Shown here: piece after piece, positions 15,349 to 24,702 of the stretch
How positions within the stretch are numbered: position 1 is the first letter of the stretch
Layout of the letters: each line of letters opens with the position of its first letter
NCBI GenBank assembly: GCA_020634335.1
Contig: JACKBY010000027.1
Span: 1 to 45,283, forward strand
Direction of reading: 5' to 3'
DNA length: 45,283 bases
From: Promineifilum sp.
GTDB lineage: Bacteria; Chloroflexota; Anaerolineae; Promineifilales; Promineifilaceae
Made by a program: the position numbers and the translations under genes
The notes under the pieces: model-generated
Database searches by the model: none
What the model saw: the letters and a program-made list of their open reading frames with translations, nothing else
What the model was told of the DNA's origin: nothing

Positions 15349-16347
15349 ATGTCTAAAGAAAAACTAACTGCATCCGAATGGGAATTGGTAAAAAATGCTC
15401 CTTTTTGGGTCAATGCGGCCTTATCCGCGGCCGACGGCAAGGTGTCGTTCTTCACTCGCCGGCGGGAAGGCAAGGCCCTGGATAAAGCGATCAGCGGCTA
15501 CAAGTCCAGCAATCCGCTGATCAAGGACATCATCGCCGATGAGAGTGACGCGAGCAAGGAGATCGCCGACGCTTCCCAGGCTGACGCCGAGCGGGCTTTG
15601 GGCCGCATTGCCTCTATCGTCCAGGAGAAACTGGGGGCCGATGATCTGGACGCGCTAAGGGACTTTCTGTTGAAAGTCGGTCATTCGGTGGCTTCTTCTT
15701 CGAAAGAGAGCGGCACCGGCACAGCCAAGGCCGTCTCCGAAAAGGAATCCGAGGCTCTCGCGGGCATTGAAAGAGTCTTGAAGGGGACGTCTGCCTACGC
15801 CACGGCCCACACCCCCGCCAAGCCAAGCCCGGCCGCCAAGCCACAGAGTTCCTCCGCTAAACCGGCCCCGGCCAAGCGGGACGACGAGGCCAAGGCCAAG
15901 CAGGAAGCCGAGGCCAAGGCGCGCGAAGAGGCTGCCAAGAAGCAGACCGAAGCTCGCGAGCGGCTGGAGAAGGCGCGCGCCGACGCCGAAGCCAAGGCCG
16001 AAGCCAAGAAGAAGGAAGAAGCCAGGGAGCGGCTGGAGAAAGCGCGCGCCGAAGCCGAGGAACGGCAAAGCGAGGCCAAAGCGAAGGCTGAGGCCGAAGC
16101 CGCCAAGGCCCGCGAGGAAGCCGCCCGCAAGGAGGCCGCGGCCAAGGCTGCCGCTTCCGCTCCCAAGTACACCCAGTTCATCGCCGAGCACACTGTGCAG
16201 CCGGGCGACAACCTGAGCTTCATCTCCGAGCGCTACTATGGCACACAGGCCAACTTTCGCATCATCTACGAAGCTAACCGCGATGTCATCGGCGACAACA
16301 TGAACATCATCCGGCCGGGGCAGGTGCTGAAGATTCCGAAGCTGTAA
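15349..16347 (+). CDS. LysM-domain protein with long Ala/Lys/Glu coiled coil
   Basis: 332 aa. Start ATG 15349 follows AAGGAGA by 5 nt; upstream in-frame codons run through the repeat region and were rejected. The N-terminal globular domain (about 1-125) begins KLTASEWELVKNAPFWVNAA and continues ADGKVSFF; I do not recognise it with certainty. A Pro/Ala/Lys linker (about 145-175) leads to a long charged helix (about 176-270) of AKAxEEA-type repeats, then a C-terminal LysM (about 277-332: HTVQPGDNLSFIS, NIIRPGQVLKIP). There is no signal peptide, so the LysM may act inside the cell or the protein leaves by another route. Such proteins are often called LysM peptidoglycan-binding or BON/LysM-like stress proteins. 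Confidence 0.88.
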   Translation: MSKEKLTASEWELVKNAPFWVNAALSAADGKVSFFTRRREGKALDKAISGYKSSNPLIKDIIADESDASKEIADASQADAERALGRIASIVQEKLGADDLDALRDFLLKVGHSVASSSKESGTGTAKAVSEKESEALAGIERVLKGTSAYATAHTPAKPSPAAKPQSSSAKPAPAKRDDEAKAKQEAEAKAREEAAKKQTEARERLEKARADAEAKAEAKKKEEARERLEKARAEAEERQSEAKAKAEAEAAKAREEAARKEAAAKAAASAPKYTQFIAEHTVQPGDNLSFISERYYGTQANFRIIYEANRDVIGDNMNIIRPGQVLKIPKL

Positions 16348-16441
16348 GCCGTTTGTCTTGTTAAAAGTGCCGCTATTGCCTTGTAGAATCAAGGAGAGCG
16401 ACCTGGAAACCCGGCAAAGAGAGTCTTGCTAATAACAAGAA

Positions 16442-16471
16442 AGCGCCGCTATCTGTTTTGATAGCGGCGCT
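16442..16471 (-). terminator. Bidirectional terminator between LysM gene and lon
   Basis: A perfect 12-bp stem (AGCGCCGCTATC, 16442-16453, with 16460-16471) encloses a TGTTTT loop. On the minus strand it is followed by TTTCTTGTTATT, so it best serves lon, about 55 nt past its stop; it also lies about 95 nt after the LysM stop. Confidence 0.75.
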
Positions 16472-16526
16472 GCTATTAGGTGTATACGCGATTGGCCGTC
16501 ACCGACGGACAAAAGCCACCAGCCAG

Positions 16527-18938
16527 TTAATTCGCCCGGCTAATCCGTTCCCCACCATTTCCGTTCGTCGTCGATGAAATGATGGCTGCTTCCGGCGCTT
16601 TTTCCGGTTCGCCGACCTTCATCGGCGGCCCAACCGGCTCCAGCAGGGCCACGGCGATCACCTCGTCCAGGTGGCTGACCGGCAGCAGCTCCAGATCCTG
16701 GCGAATGCGCTCTGGCAGGTCCGGGATGTCCTTGGCGTTGTCCTTGGGCAGCAGCACGATCTTGATCCCCGCCCGGTGGGCGGCGATGGTTTTCGACTTC
16801 AAGCCGCCGATGGGCAGCACCTTGCCGCGCAGCGTCACCTCGCCGGTCATGGCCACGTCGCGCCGCACCGGCCGCCGGGTGAAGGCGGAGATGATGGCCG
16901 TCGCCATGGCGATGCCCGCGCTGGGGCCGTCCTTGGGCGTAGCCCCGTCCGGCACGTGGATATGGACGTTGACCTTGTCGAACATCGACGGTTCCAGTCC
17001 CAGTGACCGGGCATTGGACCGTGTGTAGGTCAGCGCTGCCTGGGCCGACTCCTGCATCACGTCGCCCAGCGAGCCGGTCAGGGTGATGCGGCCGGTGCCC
17101 TCGCTCAGGCTGACCTCGATGGGCAGCGTATTGCCGCCGTAGCTGTTGACTGCCAGGCCCGTCACCAGGCCGATCTCGTCCTGTTCCTCGATGACGCCAT
17201 AGGTAAATTTCTTCGGCCCCATGATCTCTTCGATGTCGGCCGCGCTCACGTTAAATGGCCCCGTCTCGCCGGAGGCAACGCGCACGGCCAGCTTGCGCAC
17301 GACTTTGCCCAGATTGCGCTCCAGCTGGCGGACGCCCGCTTCCAGCGTGTAGTAGCGGATCAGGCCGCGCAGCGCCTCATCATCAATCGCCACCTCGATG
17401 CCGCTGATGCCGTTGGCCTCTTGCTGCTTCTGCAGCAAGTATTGCCGGGCAATCGCCAGCTTCTCGTCCTCGATGTAGCCGGGCATGGTGATCGACTCCA
17501 TGCGGTCGAGCAACGCCGCCGGAATGGTGCTGAGTTGGTTCGATGTGGTGATGAAGATCACCTGGCTCAGGTCGAACGGCACCTCCAGGTAGTGGTCGGT
17601 GAAGCTGTGATTCTGCTCCGGATCGAGCACTTCCAACAGCGCCGAGGCCGGGTCGCCCCGCCAGTCCGTGCCCACCTTGTCGATCTCGTCCAGGACGATG
17701 ACCGGGTTGCGCGTCTTGGCGTCGCGCAGGGCGCGGATGATGCGGCCGGGGATGGCCCCAATGTAGGTGCGGCGGTGGCCGCGAATTTCGGCCTCGTCGC
17801 GCACGCCACCCAGGCTGATGCGCACCATCTCGCGGCCGACAGCCTTGGCGACCGAGGTGGCAATCGACGTCTTGCCGACGCCGGGCGGGCCGTTGAGATT
17901 GATGATCGCGCCCTTCATGTCCTTGCCGGCCAGCTTGCGCACGGCCACGTATTCGACGATGCGCTCCTTCACGTCTTCCAGGCCATAGTGATCCTGGTCG
18001 AGCACCTCGCGCACGTGGGCGATGTCGAAGTTATCCTCGGTCTCATTCGTCCACGGCAGCTCGGTCAGCCACTCCAGATAGGTGCGAATGACGCTGGCCT
18101 CGGCCGACTGCTGGCCCTGATACTCCAGGCGCTTCAACTCGCTGAGCGCTCGCTCCAGCACCTTGGGCGGCATGCCGGCGTTTTCGATTTTGGTGCGCAG
18201 GTCTTCGGGCGCTTCCTCGTCGTCGTCGCCCAGTTCCTTGCGAATGGCCTTCATCTGCTCGCGCAGCATGTAGTCGCGCTGTGCCTTTTCCGCGCCTTCG
18301 CGCGCGTCGCTCTGAATCTTGGTGCGGATGTCGGCGATGCGCACTTCCTGGCGCAGGTGATCCAAAATCGTCTGCAAGCGGGCGCGGCCGTTGAGGTTCG
18401 TCAGCAGCCCCACTTCCACGTCAAATGGCAGCGTGATGAGGCCGCTGATGTAGTCGGCCAATTCCCCGGCCGTCTTGCTGGCCCGGGTCATGGTCATAAC
18501 CTGCTGGTTGGTTTCGCCCACCAGTTGGATGTATTGCTCCAGGTAGGCAATGGTTTCCAGCTTTAATTCTTCGTCGACCGCGTCTTCTTCGGCCAGTTCT
18601 TCGTAGCTGCCGATCAGGAACGGGTCATTGCCCTCGATGCCGGACAGTCGCACACGGCGGTGCAGTTCGACCAGCATCTGGATGCCCACCGGCGTCCGCA
18701 GCATGTCACGGGCTGTGGCTAGGATGCCGACGGGGAAAATGTCTTCGGTTCCGGGCGTCTCCACTTCACTGTCGCGCTGGACGACGATCAGCAGATCGCC
18801 GCCCCGCTCGATGGCCGCCTGCACGGCCGCCAACGACGTGCGCCGGCCGATAGAAACGGTCGTGGTGACGCCTGGGAATACCGCGCCGCCGCGAAGCGGG
18901 ACGATGGGAATCAATTTAGGTTCGTGTAGATCGTTCAT
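16527..18938 (-). CDS. lon: Lon protease (LonA type)
   Basis: 803 aa, the usual length for ATP-dependent LonA, which degrades misfolded and regulatory proteins in the cytoplasm. The N-terminal LON domain is about 8-200, a coiled region about 200-300, Walker A GPPGVGKTS at 350-358, Walker B VIVLDEID at 413-420, and the protease domain has the catalytic dyad Ser673 (KDGPSAGIAM) and Lys716 (GGLKSK). AGGA 7-8 nt before ATG 18938 supports the start. A 9-bp inverted repeat abuts that site. No CIRCE element was seen, so heat control, if present, is by another route. Confidence 0.98.
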   Translation of the reverse strand: MNDLHEPKLIPIVPLRGGAVFPGVTTTVSIGRRTSLAAVQAAIERGGDLLIVVQRDSEVETPGTEDIFPVGILATARDMLRTPVGIQMLVELHRRVRLSGIEGNDPFLIGSYEELAEEDAVDEELKLETIAYLEQYIQLVGETNQQVMTMTRASKTAGELADYISGLITLPFDVEVGLLTNLNGRARLQTILDHLRQEVRIADIRTKIQSDAREGAEKAQRDYMLREQMKAIRKELGDDDEEAPEDLRTKIENAGMPPKVLERALSELKRLEYQGQQSAEASVIRTYLEWLTELPWTNETEDNFDIAHVREVLDQDHYGLEDVKERIVEYVAVRKLAGKDMKGAIINLNGPPGVGKTSIATSVAKAVGREMVRISLGGVRDEAEIRGHRRTYIGAIPGRIIRALRDAKTRNPVIVLDEIDKVGTDWRGDPASALLEVLDPEQNHSFTDHYLEVPFDLSQVIFITTSNQLSTIPAALLDRMESITMPGYIEDEKLAIARQYLLQKQQEANGISGIEVAIDDEALRGLIRYYTLEAGVRQLERNLGKVVRKLAVRVASGETGPFNVSAADIEEIMGPKKFTYGVIEEQDEIGLVTGLAVNSYGGNTLPIEVSLSEGTGRITLTGSLGDVMQESAQAALTYTRSNARSLGLEPSMFDKVNVHIHVPDGATPKDGPSAGIAMATAIISAFTRRPVRRDVAMTGEVTLRGKVLPIGGLKSKTIAAHRAGIKIVLLPKDNAKDIPDLPERIRQDLELLPVSHLDEVIAVALLEPVGPPMKVGEPEKAPEAAIISSTTNGNGGERISRAN

Positions 18939-18947
18939 AAATTTTCC

Positions 18948-18980
18948 TATCGGGATCGTCGCAAAAGGCGAATCCCGATA
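18948..18980 (-). promoter_or_regulatory. Inverted repeat abutting the lon ribosome binding site
   Basis: TATCGGGAT (18948-18956) and ATCCCGATA (18972-18980) are an exact 9-bp inverted repeat with a 15-nt spacer. On the lon strand the 3' arm ends at the first base of the AGGA Shine-Dalgarno. It could be an operator, or an mRNA hairpin that influences initiation (thermosensor-like). The sequence is not CIRCE. Confidence 0.5.
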
Positions 18981-19155
18981 TTGGAATTTTAGCCGTCACA
19001 AGTATGCAATACGATAGCGAGGCATATGAGTTGCGTAAGAAATATAGAACATTTGACCGCTGACACCGGCGTCACTCGACATTAAAGAAAGCCTGCAAAA
19101 GGGGGTATGCCGGTGCACTTGTTCAATTCGTCAAACTGCGCCGGATATATTACCC

Positions 19156-19214
19156 TGTAGCGCCGGTCCCTTAACCGGCTCCGAGAGCCTGCCGGATTAG
19201 AATCCGGCGCTACA
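19156..19214 (-). repeat. Dispersed double-hairpin repeat, copy B
   Basis: Inverse orientation relative to copies A, C and D. It has complete ends TGTAGCGCCGG and CCGGCGCTACA. Read on the minus strand the first hairpin is GCCGGATTCTAATCCGGC (7-bp stem, TCTA loop), and the second GCCGGTTAAGGGACCGGC. The 59-bp unit is the cleanest cruciform of the four. Confidence 0.8.
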
Positions 19215-19320
19215 TCACACCTGAAAAGCTCCGACTCCTTATCATTGCCAATTCCCGCAGTTGCGCGAAAATGGGCCATCGGCTTCGTACACAGGCGCGG
19301 CGACGCCGAAGAAAGACAAC

Positions 19321-21312
19321 GTGGGACGCATCAAGTTTTTCATTGGACTGACCGTAGTGAGCCTGTTCCTCATCCGGGAGGCGCAGGCTCAGACGAGCAC
19401 CCTGCCCATCGGCGCCATCCAGGGCGCGGGCGACGTGTCGCCCTACCTCAATCGCTTCGTCAACTTTCGCGGCGTGGTCGTCGGCCGCTACGAGGACGAA
19501 AACACCCGCGGCGACGTCTACTACACCCTCTTTGTCCAGGATATTCCCGGCGAGTCCGACGGCGATCCGGCCACGTCGGACGGGATAGCCGTCTTTCTCG
19601 GCCGCCAGGCGCGAGATGACGTCGCCATCGGGGCGCGGGTGCGCGTCGGCGGCAAGGTGACCGAGTTCTATGGCCTGACGGAGATCGATGACGACGGCCT
19701 GGTGGTCACCGTGGAGGAACCACCCGGGCCGCTACCGGGGCCGGTGCTCATCGATCCGCCGCCCGACATGGCCGAACAGGCGGCCTACTTCGAGCCGTTG
19801 GAGGGGATGCGCGTGGCCTATGACGGCCCGGTCGTGGTTGCCGGGCCGACGCACGAGGGCTGCGGGTTTGCGGTCATCGGCGAGCGCCATGCCGCCGAGT
19901 TGCCCGTCATCCGCCGCGCCGACGACGATCCGGCCGGCCGCGTCGTGCCCGTCCTCTATCGCAGCGACAAGTCATGCGACGACATCCCCCAGGTGAAAAC
20001 CGGCGATCGCATCAGCGGCATGGCCGGCGCGCTGGTCTACAACTTCGACCAGTACAAGATCGTGTTTGACTCGGCCGACCAGTTGACCATCGAGTTTGCG
20101 CCGCTGCCCACAGCCCCTTCGCTGCCGGCATTTGGGCCGCAGCAGATCGTTATGGCGTCGATTAACGCCGAAGACTATTTCGACACCGTCCGCGACACCA
20201 ACGAAGAGGGCGAACCCGTCCTGAGCGCCGAGGAGCTGGCCGCCCGGCAGGCCAAGCTGGCCCATACCATCGCCCGCGTGCTCGGCTGTCCGACGGTGAT
20301 TGGCTTGCAGGAGGTGGAGCACGAGGCGCTGTTGACGGCGTTATCGGCCGACCTCGTGGCGGCTTGCGGGTTCGTCTACGAAGTCAGCCAGCGCGAAAGC
20401 CCCGACGCGCGCGGCATCGACAACGCCCTGTTGAGCGATCCGCGGCGCGTGCAAATCGACGACGTCGTCTTGCGGCAGACCTGTTCGCCCGTGCCCACAG
20501 CTATTGTCGATCACTCCCTGACCTGTGAAGCGGGCACGGAGCCGCTTTTCGGACGCCCGCCGTTGCAGGTCGTGGCGCGCATCGATGGTCAGGCCTACGT
20601 CGTTTTCGTCAACCACTTCAAATCGAAGCGCGGCGGCGAGATCGAAACGGGTCTTGAGCGTATCCGGCAGGCGGTCGTCCTGAACAGCCTGGCGGCCGAG
20701 CTTCTGGCGACCGATCCCTCGGCGCGCATCGTCGCCCTGGGCGACTTCAACGACACAGACCTTTCGCCCGCCCTGGCGCTGCTGTCTGACCCGGCGCAAG
20801 GGGGAATGTTTGTGCCCGCCCTGGCCGCCGTTCCGCCGGCCGAGCGCTACAGCTACAATTTTGGCGGCGTCGTTGAACTGATCGACGAGGTTCTCTTGTC
20901 CCCGGCCCTGGCTCAAGAGTCGTCCTGGGTCACGATCATTCACGCCAATACCAACTATCCCGTCGGCTGGCGGTTTGACACGTCACCAGAGCGGCGGCCG
21001 TTTCGCGCGTCCGACCACGACATCCCCGTCGTGGTCCTGGGGCAGTGGCCGCCGACGCCGACGCCGGAGCCGACGGCCGCCCGCCAACCGCCCACACCGG
21101 AGCCGCAACCGACGCCGGCCGTTCGTCCGCCAACCGCTGTGTCTGAGCCGGCACCCGCGCTGCTCCCCACCGCAGAACCGCAACCGCCATCCGGCAGTCG
21201 GCCCTCCACCGAGGCATCGGTCTCATCCGGCCCGAACCGCTGGGCGACTCTTATAATCGGCATCGCGCTGGTCGGGTTGGTCGGATTCGTGGGGCTGCGC
21301 TTCCGGCGCTGA
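19321..21312 (+). CDS. Exported, C-terminally anchored endonuclease/exonuclease/phosphatase-family protein
   Basis: 663 aa from GTG 19321, chosen because the signal peptide (GRIKFFIGLTVVSLFLI, cleavage near AQAQ) begins directly after it; no strong Shine-Dalgarno is visible. An OB-fold-like region (about 45-130: NFRGVVVGRYED) precedes the EEP catalytic domain with VIGLQEVE (metal Glu), NHFKSKRGG, LGDFNDTDLSP and the final ASDHDIPVV. This order is that of ExeM/NucH-type extracellular nucleases. A Pro/Thr spacer (about 575-635) leads to a C-terminal TM helix and RFRR, so the enzyme is held outside the membrane. Role: likely DNA or phosphoester breakdown for nutrients. Confidence 0.9.
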   Translation: MGRIKFFIGLTVVSLFLIREAQAQTSTLPIGAIQGAGDVSPYLNRFVNFRGVVVGRYEDENTRGDVYYTLFVQDIPGESDGDPATSDGIAVFLGRQARDDVAIGARVRVGGKVTEFYGLTEIDDDGLVVTVEEPPGPLPGPVLIDPPPDMAEQAAYFEPLEGMRVAYDGPVVVAGPTHEGCGFAVIGERHAAELPVIRRADDDPAGRVVPVLYRSDKSCDDIPQVKTGDRISGMAGALVYNFDQYKIVFDSADQLTIEFAPLPTAPSLPAFGPQQIVMASINAEDYFDTVRDTNEEGEPVLSAEELAARQAKLAHTIARVLGCPTVIGLQEVEHEALLTALSADLVAACGFVYEVSQRESPDARGIDNALLSDPRRVQIDDVVLRQTCSPVPTAIVDHSLTCEAGTEPLFGRPPLQVVARIDGQAYVVFVNHFKSKRGGEIETGLERIRQAVVLNSLAAELLATDPSARIVALGDFNDTDLSPALALLSDPAQGGMFVPALAAVPPAERYSYNFGGVVELIDEVLLSPALAQESSWVTIIHANTNYPVGWRFDTSPERRPFRASDHDIPVVVLGQWPPTPTPEPTAARQPPTPEPQPTPAVRPPTAVSEPAPALLPTAEPQPPSGSRPSTEASVSSGPNRWATLIIGIALVGLVGFVGLRFRR

Positions 21313-21343
21313 GGGCGTCGCCTTAGCCGCCGGCCGTCTGGGC

Positions 21344-21350
21344 TTTTTTA
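21344..21350 (+). terminator. Weak terminator-like T-tract after the exonuclease-like gene
   Basis: A run of T follows a GC-rich stretch with a poor AGCC/GGGCT stem, about 32 nt past the stop at 21312. Weak evidence only. Confidence 0.25.
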
Positions 21351-21420
21351 CGCTTCCTGCATGGCGTGGAGGCCCCGGCTGCCGGTACCATCCACGGTAG
21401 AGCGATTAGAGGTATATACC

Positions 21421-21819
21421 GTGACCGATCCGCAAACCTCCCAACCTGCCGGTGACGTGGACGCCGTCGTCTTGCGCAATCTGTTGCAGCACATTCCGCT
21501 GGGGCCGGCTCAGACGATCATCATCGCCCGCGGTCCACAACTGCTGACCTATCGCGGCGCGCTCAAGCAGGTGGAGGCGCTCGACGTGGCCGTCCACGTC
21601 GAGCAGGAATGGCGGGATTCCGATCAGACCTTGCGCGTGCAGTTCATGCATTTGCCGCTCTCGCCCCTGTCGCGCCTGGTGCTCACGTATCCCCTGCGCG
21701 ATGGCTACCGGCTCATCCTGATCGACAGTGAGGACGCCGCGCTCGAGCCGCTACGCAAGGTGAGTAACCAGTTATTGGGCGTGCTCGAAGTCGCCGGAAT
21801 CGGCCGAAAACCACTATAA
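21421..21819 (+). CDS. Hypothetical cytoplasmic protein, possibly roadblock/LC7-like
   Basis: 132 aa from GTG 21421, with AGAGG 8 nt upstream; an ATG at 21361 lies further up but has no ribosome binding site. There are no signal peptide or TM segments. The pattern of alternating strands and helices (LRNLLQHIPLGPAQTIIIARG, LTYRGALKQ, LVLTYPLRDGYRLILI, PLRKVSNQLLGVLE) with a small alpha/beta size recalls the roadblock/LC7 fold of bacterial GTPase partners, but this is a weak impression. It lies 63 nt upstream of polA and could share its transcript. Confidence 0.6.
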   Translation: MTDPQTSQPAGDVDAVVLRNLLQHIPLGPAQTIIIARGPQLLTYRGALKQVEALDVAVHVEQEWRDSDQTLRVQFMHLPLSPLSRLVLTYPLRDGYRLILIDSEDAALEPLRKVSNQLLGVLEVAGIGRKPL

Positions 21820-21882
21820 TAAGCCCTCTGACTCAACGGTTGACGTCGGCAGGCCGCCGGGCCTGCGCTCAAAGGATGGCTT

Positions 21883-24681
21883 ATGACCACGGAAAAACTG
21901 GTGCTCATTGACGGCCACGCATTGGCCTATCGCATGTTCTTCGCCCTGCCGCTGGAAGCGTTCACGACCAAGAGCGGCGAGCCGACCAACGCCACATACG
22001 GCTTCACCCGCACCCTGCTCGACCTGATTCAGGCCCCCGAACCGCCGGAATACCTGGCGGTCAGCTTCGATACGGGCGCAACGTTCCGCGACGAAATGTT
22101 TGCCGCCTACAAGGGCACGCGCGAGAAGATGCCCGACGAGTTGAGCGTGCAGATCGAGCGCATCAAGGAAGTCGTCCGCGCGCTCAATATCCCCATCCTG
22201 GAACTGGAAAGCTACGAGGCTGACGACGTGCTGGGCACAGTCGCCGCGCAGATGCGCGATCAGGTGCCGGTCCACATCATCACCGGCGACCGCGATTTGC
22301 TGCAGCTGGTGGACGACAACACCCGCGTCGAACTGCCGGCGCGCCGCGCCGGCGCGGGTGGTGAAGTCTACGACGCGGCGGGGGTGATGGACTATCTGGG
22401 CGTGCGGCCCGATCAAGTCGTGGATTACAAGGCGCTCGTGGGTGACGTCAGCGACAATATTCCCGGCGTGAAGGGCATCGGCGACAAGACGGCCGTCAAG
22501 CTGTTGGCCGAGTATGGCAGCCTGGCGAACCTCTACGCGCATCTGGACGAGATCAAGGGCGCCCTGAACCGCAAGCTGGAAGATGGCCGCGCGTCGGCCG
22601 AATTGAGCTACAAGCTGGCCCAAATCGTTACCGATGCGCCCATCACCATTGATCTGAAAGAGTGCCTGACCCAGGATTTTGACGCGGCGACCGTGCTGGC
22701 TATTTTTCGTGAGTTGGAGTTCCGCTCGCTGGCGAAGTCACTGACGGCCAACCTGGAGGAGGACGACATCCCTGAACCGGCCGCTGACGGGGCGGCGTGG
22801 CAGAGTACAGAAGTGGTTGTTGTGCGCGACGAAGATGCCCTGCAGAACATGGTGCGGCAGCTGGAGGCGGCCGAGTGGATCAGCTTCGATCTGGAGACCG
22901 ACAGCTTGGAACGGTTATCGGCCGGAATAGTCGGCATTTGTCTGGCGGTGCGTCCGCCCACGGCCTACTATATTCCCGTCGGCCACCTGAGCGGCGCGGC
23001 CCAGGCCAACTCCGGACAGATGAATCTGTTCGCCGGCACGGCCGAGTTGGCCGCGGGTCAACTGCCCATCGAGCGCGTCCTGGAGGCTATCCGTCCCGCG
23101 ATGACCGATCCCAACATCCCCAAGGTAGCCCACAACGCCAAGTTTGACTGCATGATCCTGGAGCGCTACGGCATCGCCGTCTCGCCGGTGCGGTTCGACA
23201 CGATGATCGCCGAGTGGCTGACGGATCCGGCCACAAAGCACAAGGGGCTGAAGGACCTGGCTCGCCACCGTCTTGGCGCGGAGATGACCGAGATTCTGGA
23301 CCTGATCGGCCGCGGCAAGGCCCAGGTCACGTTCGCCGAGGTGCCCATCGATGTCGCCGCCCCCTATGGCGCGGCCGACGCCGATATGACGTTGCGTCTC
23401 GTGCCGCTGCTGCAACAGGAACTCCGCGAAAAGGGCTTGCTCGAATTGCTGGACATGGAGATGAAACTGCTGCCGGTGATCGCCGACATGGAACGCGCGG
23501 GGGTGCGCATCGACGTCGACTTCTTCCACCATATGTCCCACGACATGAGTGCGGCGCTGCTCAAACTGGAGGAGACCATCTACGAGATCGCCGGGGAGCC
23601 TTTCAACATCAATTCCACCCAACAGTTGAGCGACATCCTCTTCAAGAAGCTGAATCTGCCGCGCGAAGGGCTGAAGAAGATCGCCAGCGGCCATTATTCC
23701 ACAGCTTTCAACGTGCTGGAGGGGTTAAAGGCCTCGGACACGACCGGTATCATCGACGCCATCATCGAATATCGCGAGTTGGGCAAGCTGAAGGGCACCT
23801 ACGTCGACGCGCTGCCGCAGATGATCAACCCCGCTACCGGCCGCATCCATACCAGCTTCAGCCAGACGGGGGCCATCACCGGGCGGCTGGCCAGCAGCAA
23901 CCCGAATTTGCAGAACATCCCCATTCGCAGCGAGTTGGGTCAGCGACTCCGGCGAGGGTTCATCACCGAGCCGGGCTGGTCGTTCCTGTCGGTCGACTAT
24001 TCGCAGGTGGAACTACGCATTCTGGCCCACATCACCCAGGATGAGACGCTGCTGCGCACCTTCCGCGAGGATAAAGACATCCACGCGGCCACGGCTGCAG
24101 CAATCTACGACATACCCATAGAGAACGTGACGAAAAACCAGCGACGCTTTGCCAAGACAATCAACTTTGGTCTCATCTATGGGATGGGCGCATTTCGGCT
24201 GGCGCGCGAAACGGGGCTGACGCTGGGCGAGGCCGAAGATTACATGATCAAATATTTCGGCCAGTTTCCGGGAATTGATCGCTATCTGGAAGAAACCCGC
24301 CGCAAAGCGCGCACTGACGGCTATGTGGAGACGCTATTGGGCCGCCGCCGCTATTTCCCGGTGTTCAAATCGACCATGAGCGGCTCCAATCGCCAGGCCA
24401 CGCAACGCGCCGAACGCGAGGCAGTCAACCATCCTATTCAGGGCACGGCGGCCGACATCATCAAGCTGGCGATGATCCGGTTACACGACGAGCTGAAAGC
24501 CCGCTACCGCGCCCGCCTGTTGCTCCAGGTGCATGACGAGTTGCTGTTGGAAGCGCCGTTGGAGGAGCTGGCCGATGTGCGCGAACTGGTTATCGATGTG
24601 ATGAGCAACGCTTTTAAGCTGGACGTGCCCCTCAAGGTGGAGGCCGAAACCGGCGCGAATTGGCTGGAATTGAAAGAGTAG
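21883..24681 (+). CDS. polA: DNA polymerase I
   Basis: 932 aa, standard length. The 5'-3' exonuclease domain (about 1-290) has LIDGHALAYR, YEADDV and GDRDLLQLV. The 3'-5' proofreading domain (about 305-500) keeps DxE (Asp336, Glu338 in SFDLETDS) and the AD-D motif YGAADADMTLRL, so it should be active. The polymerase domain has motif A DYSQVELR (Asp705), the O-helix INFGLIYGMGAF and motif C VHDE (His884, Asp885). It repairs and fills Okazaki fragments. AAAGGA 7 nt before ATG supports the start. It converges with the next gene. Confidence 0.98.
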   Translation: MTTEKLVLIDGHALAYRMFFALPLEAFTTKSGEPTNATYGFTRTLLDLIQAPEPPEYLAVSFDTGATFRDEMFAAYKGTREKMPDELSVQIERIKEVVRALNIPILELESYEADDVLGTVAAQMRDQVPVHIITGDRDLLQLVDDNTRVELPARRAGAGGEVYDAAGVMDYLGVRPDQVVDYKALVGDVSDNIPGVKGIGDKTAVKLLAEYGSLANLYAHLDEIKGALNRKLEDGRASAELSYKLAQIVTDAPITIDLKECLTQDFDAATVLAIFRELEFRSLAKSLTANLEEDDIPEPAADGAAWQSTEVVVVRDEDALQNMVRQLEAAEWISFDLETDSLERLSAGIVGICLAVRPPTAYYIPVGHLSGAAQANSGQMNLFAGTAELAAGQLPIERVLEAIRPAMTDPNIPKVAHNAKFDCMILERYGIAVSPVRFDTMIAEWLTDPATKHKGLKDLARHRLGAEMTEILDLIGRGKAQVTFAEVPIDVAAPYGAADADMTLRLVPLLQQELREKGLLELLDMEMKLLPVIADMERAGVRIDVDFFHHMSHDMSAALLKLEETIYEIAGEPFNINSTQQLSDILFKKLNLPREGLKKIASGHYSTAFNVLEGLKASDTTGIIDAIIEYRELGKLKGTYVDALPQMINPATGRIHTSFSQTGAITGRLASSNPNLQNIPIRSELGQRLRRGFITEPGWSFLSVDYSQVELRILAHITQDETLLRTFREDKDIHAATAAAIYDIPIENVTKNQRRFAKTINFGLIYGMGAFRLARETGLTLGEAEDYMIKYFGQFPGIDRYLEETRRKARTDGYVETLLGRRRYFPVFKSTMSGSNRQATQRAEREAVNHPIQGTAADIIKLAMIRLHDELKARYRARLLLQVHDELLLEAPLEELADVRELVIDVMSNAFKLDVPLKVEAETGANWLELKE

Positions 24682-24702
24682 CCGGAGCGAGCCGGCGCAA
24701 AT

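Larger units (their letters stand above)
18939..19320. other. 382-bp gap between lon and the exonuclease-like gene
   Basis: Holds the lon leader inverted repeat (18948-18980), dispersed repeat copy B (19156-19214) and otherwise unremarkable sequence. Short frames across it read through the repeat and are not supported as genes. It should contain the lon promoter (minus) and that of the gene at 19321 (plus); I could not pick clear hexamers. Confidence 0.65.

Noticed and set aside
17421..18566. Long plus-strand frame opposite lon
   Set aside because: Complement of a conserved gene; His/Arg/Leu-rich translation typical of an antisense GC-rich frame.
18939..19080. CIRCE (HrcA) element upstream of lon
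   Set aside because: No TTAGCACTC-N9-GAGTGCTAA-like sequence; only the unrelated 9-bp repeat.
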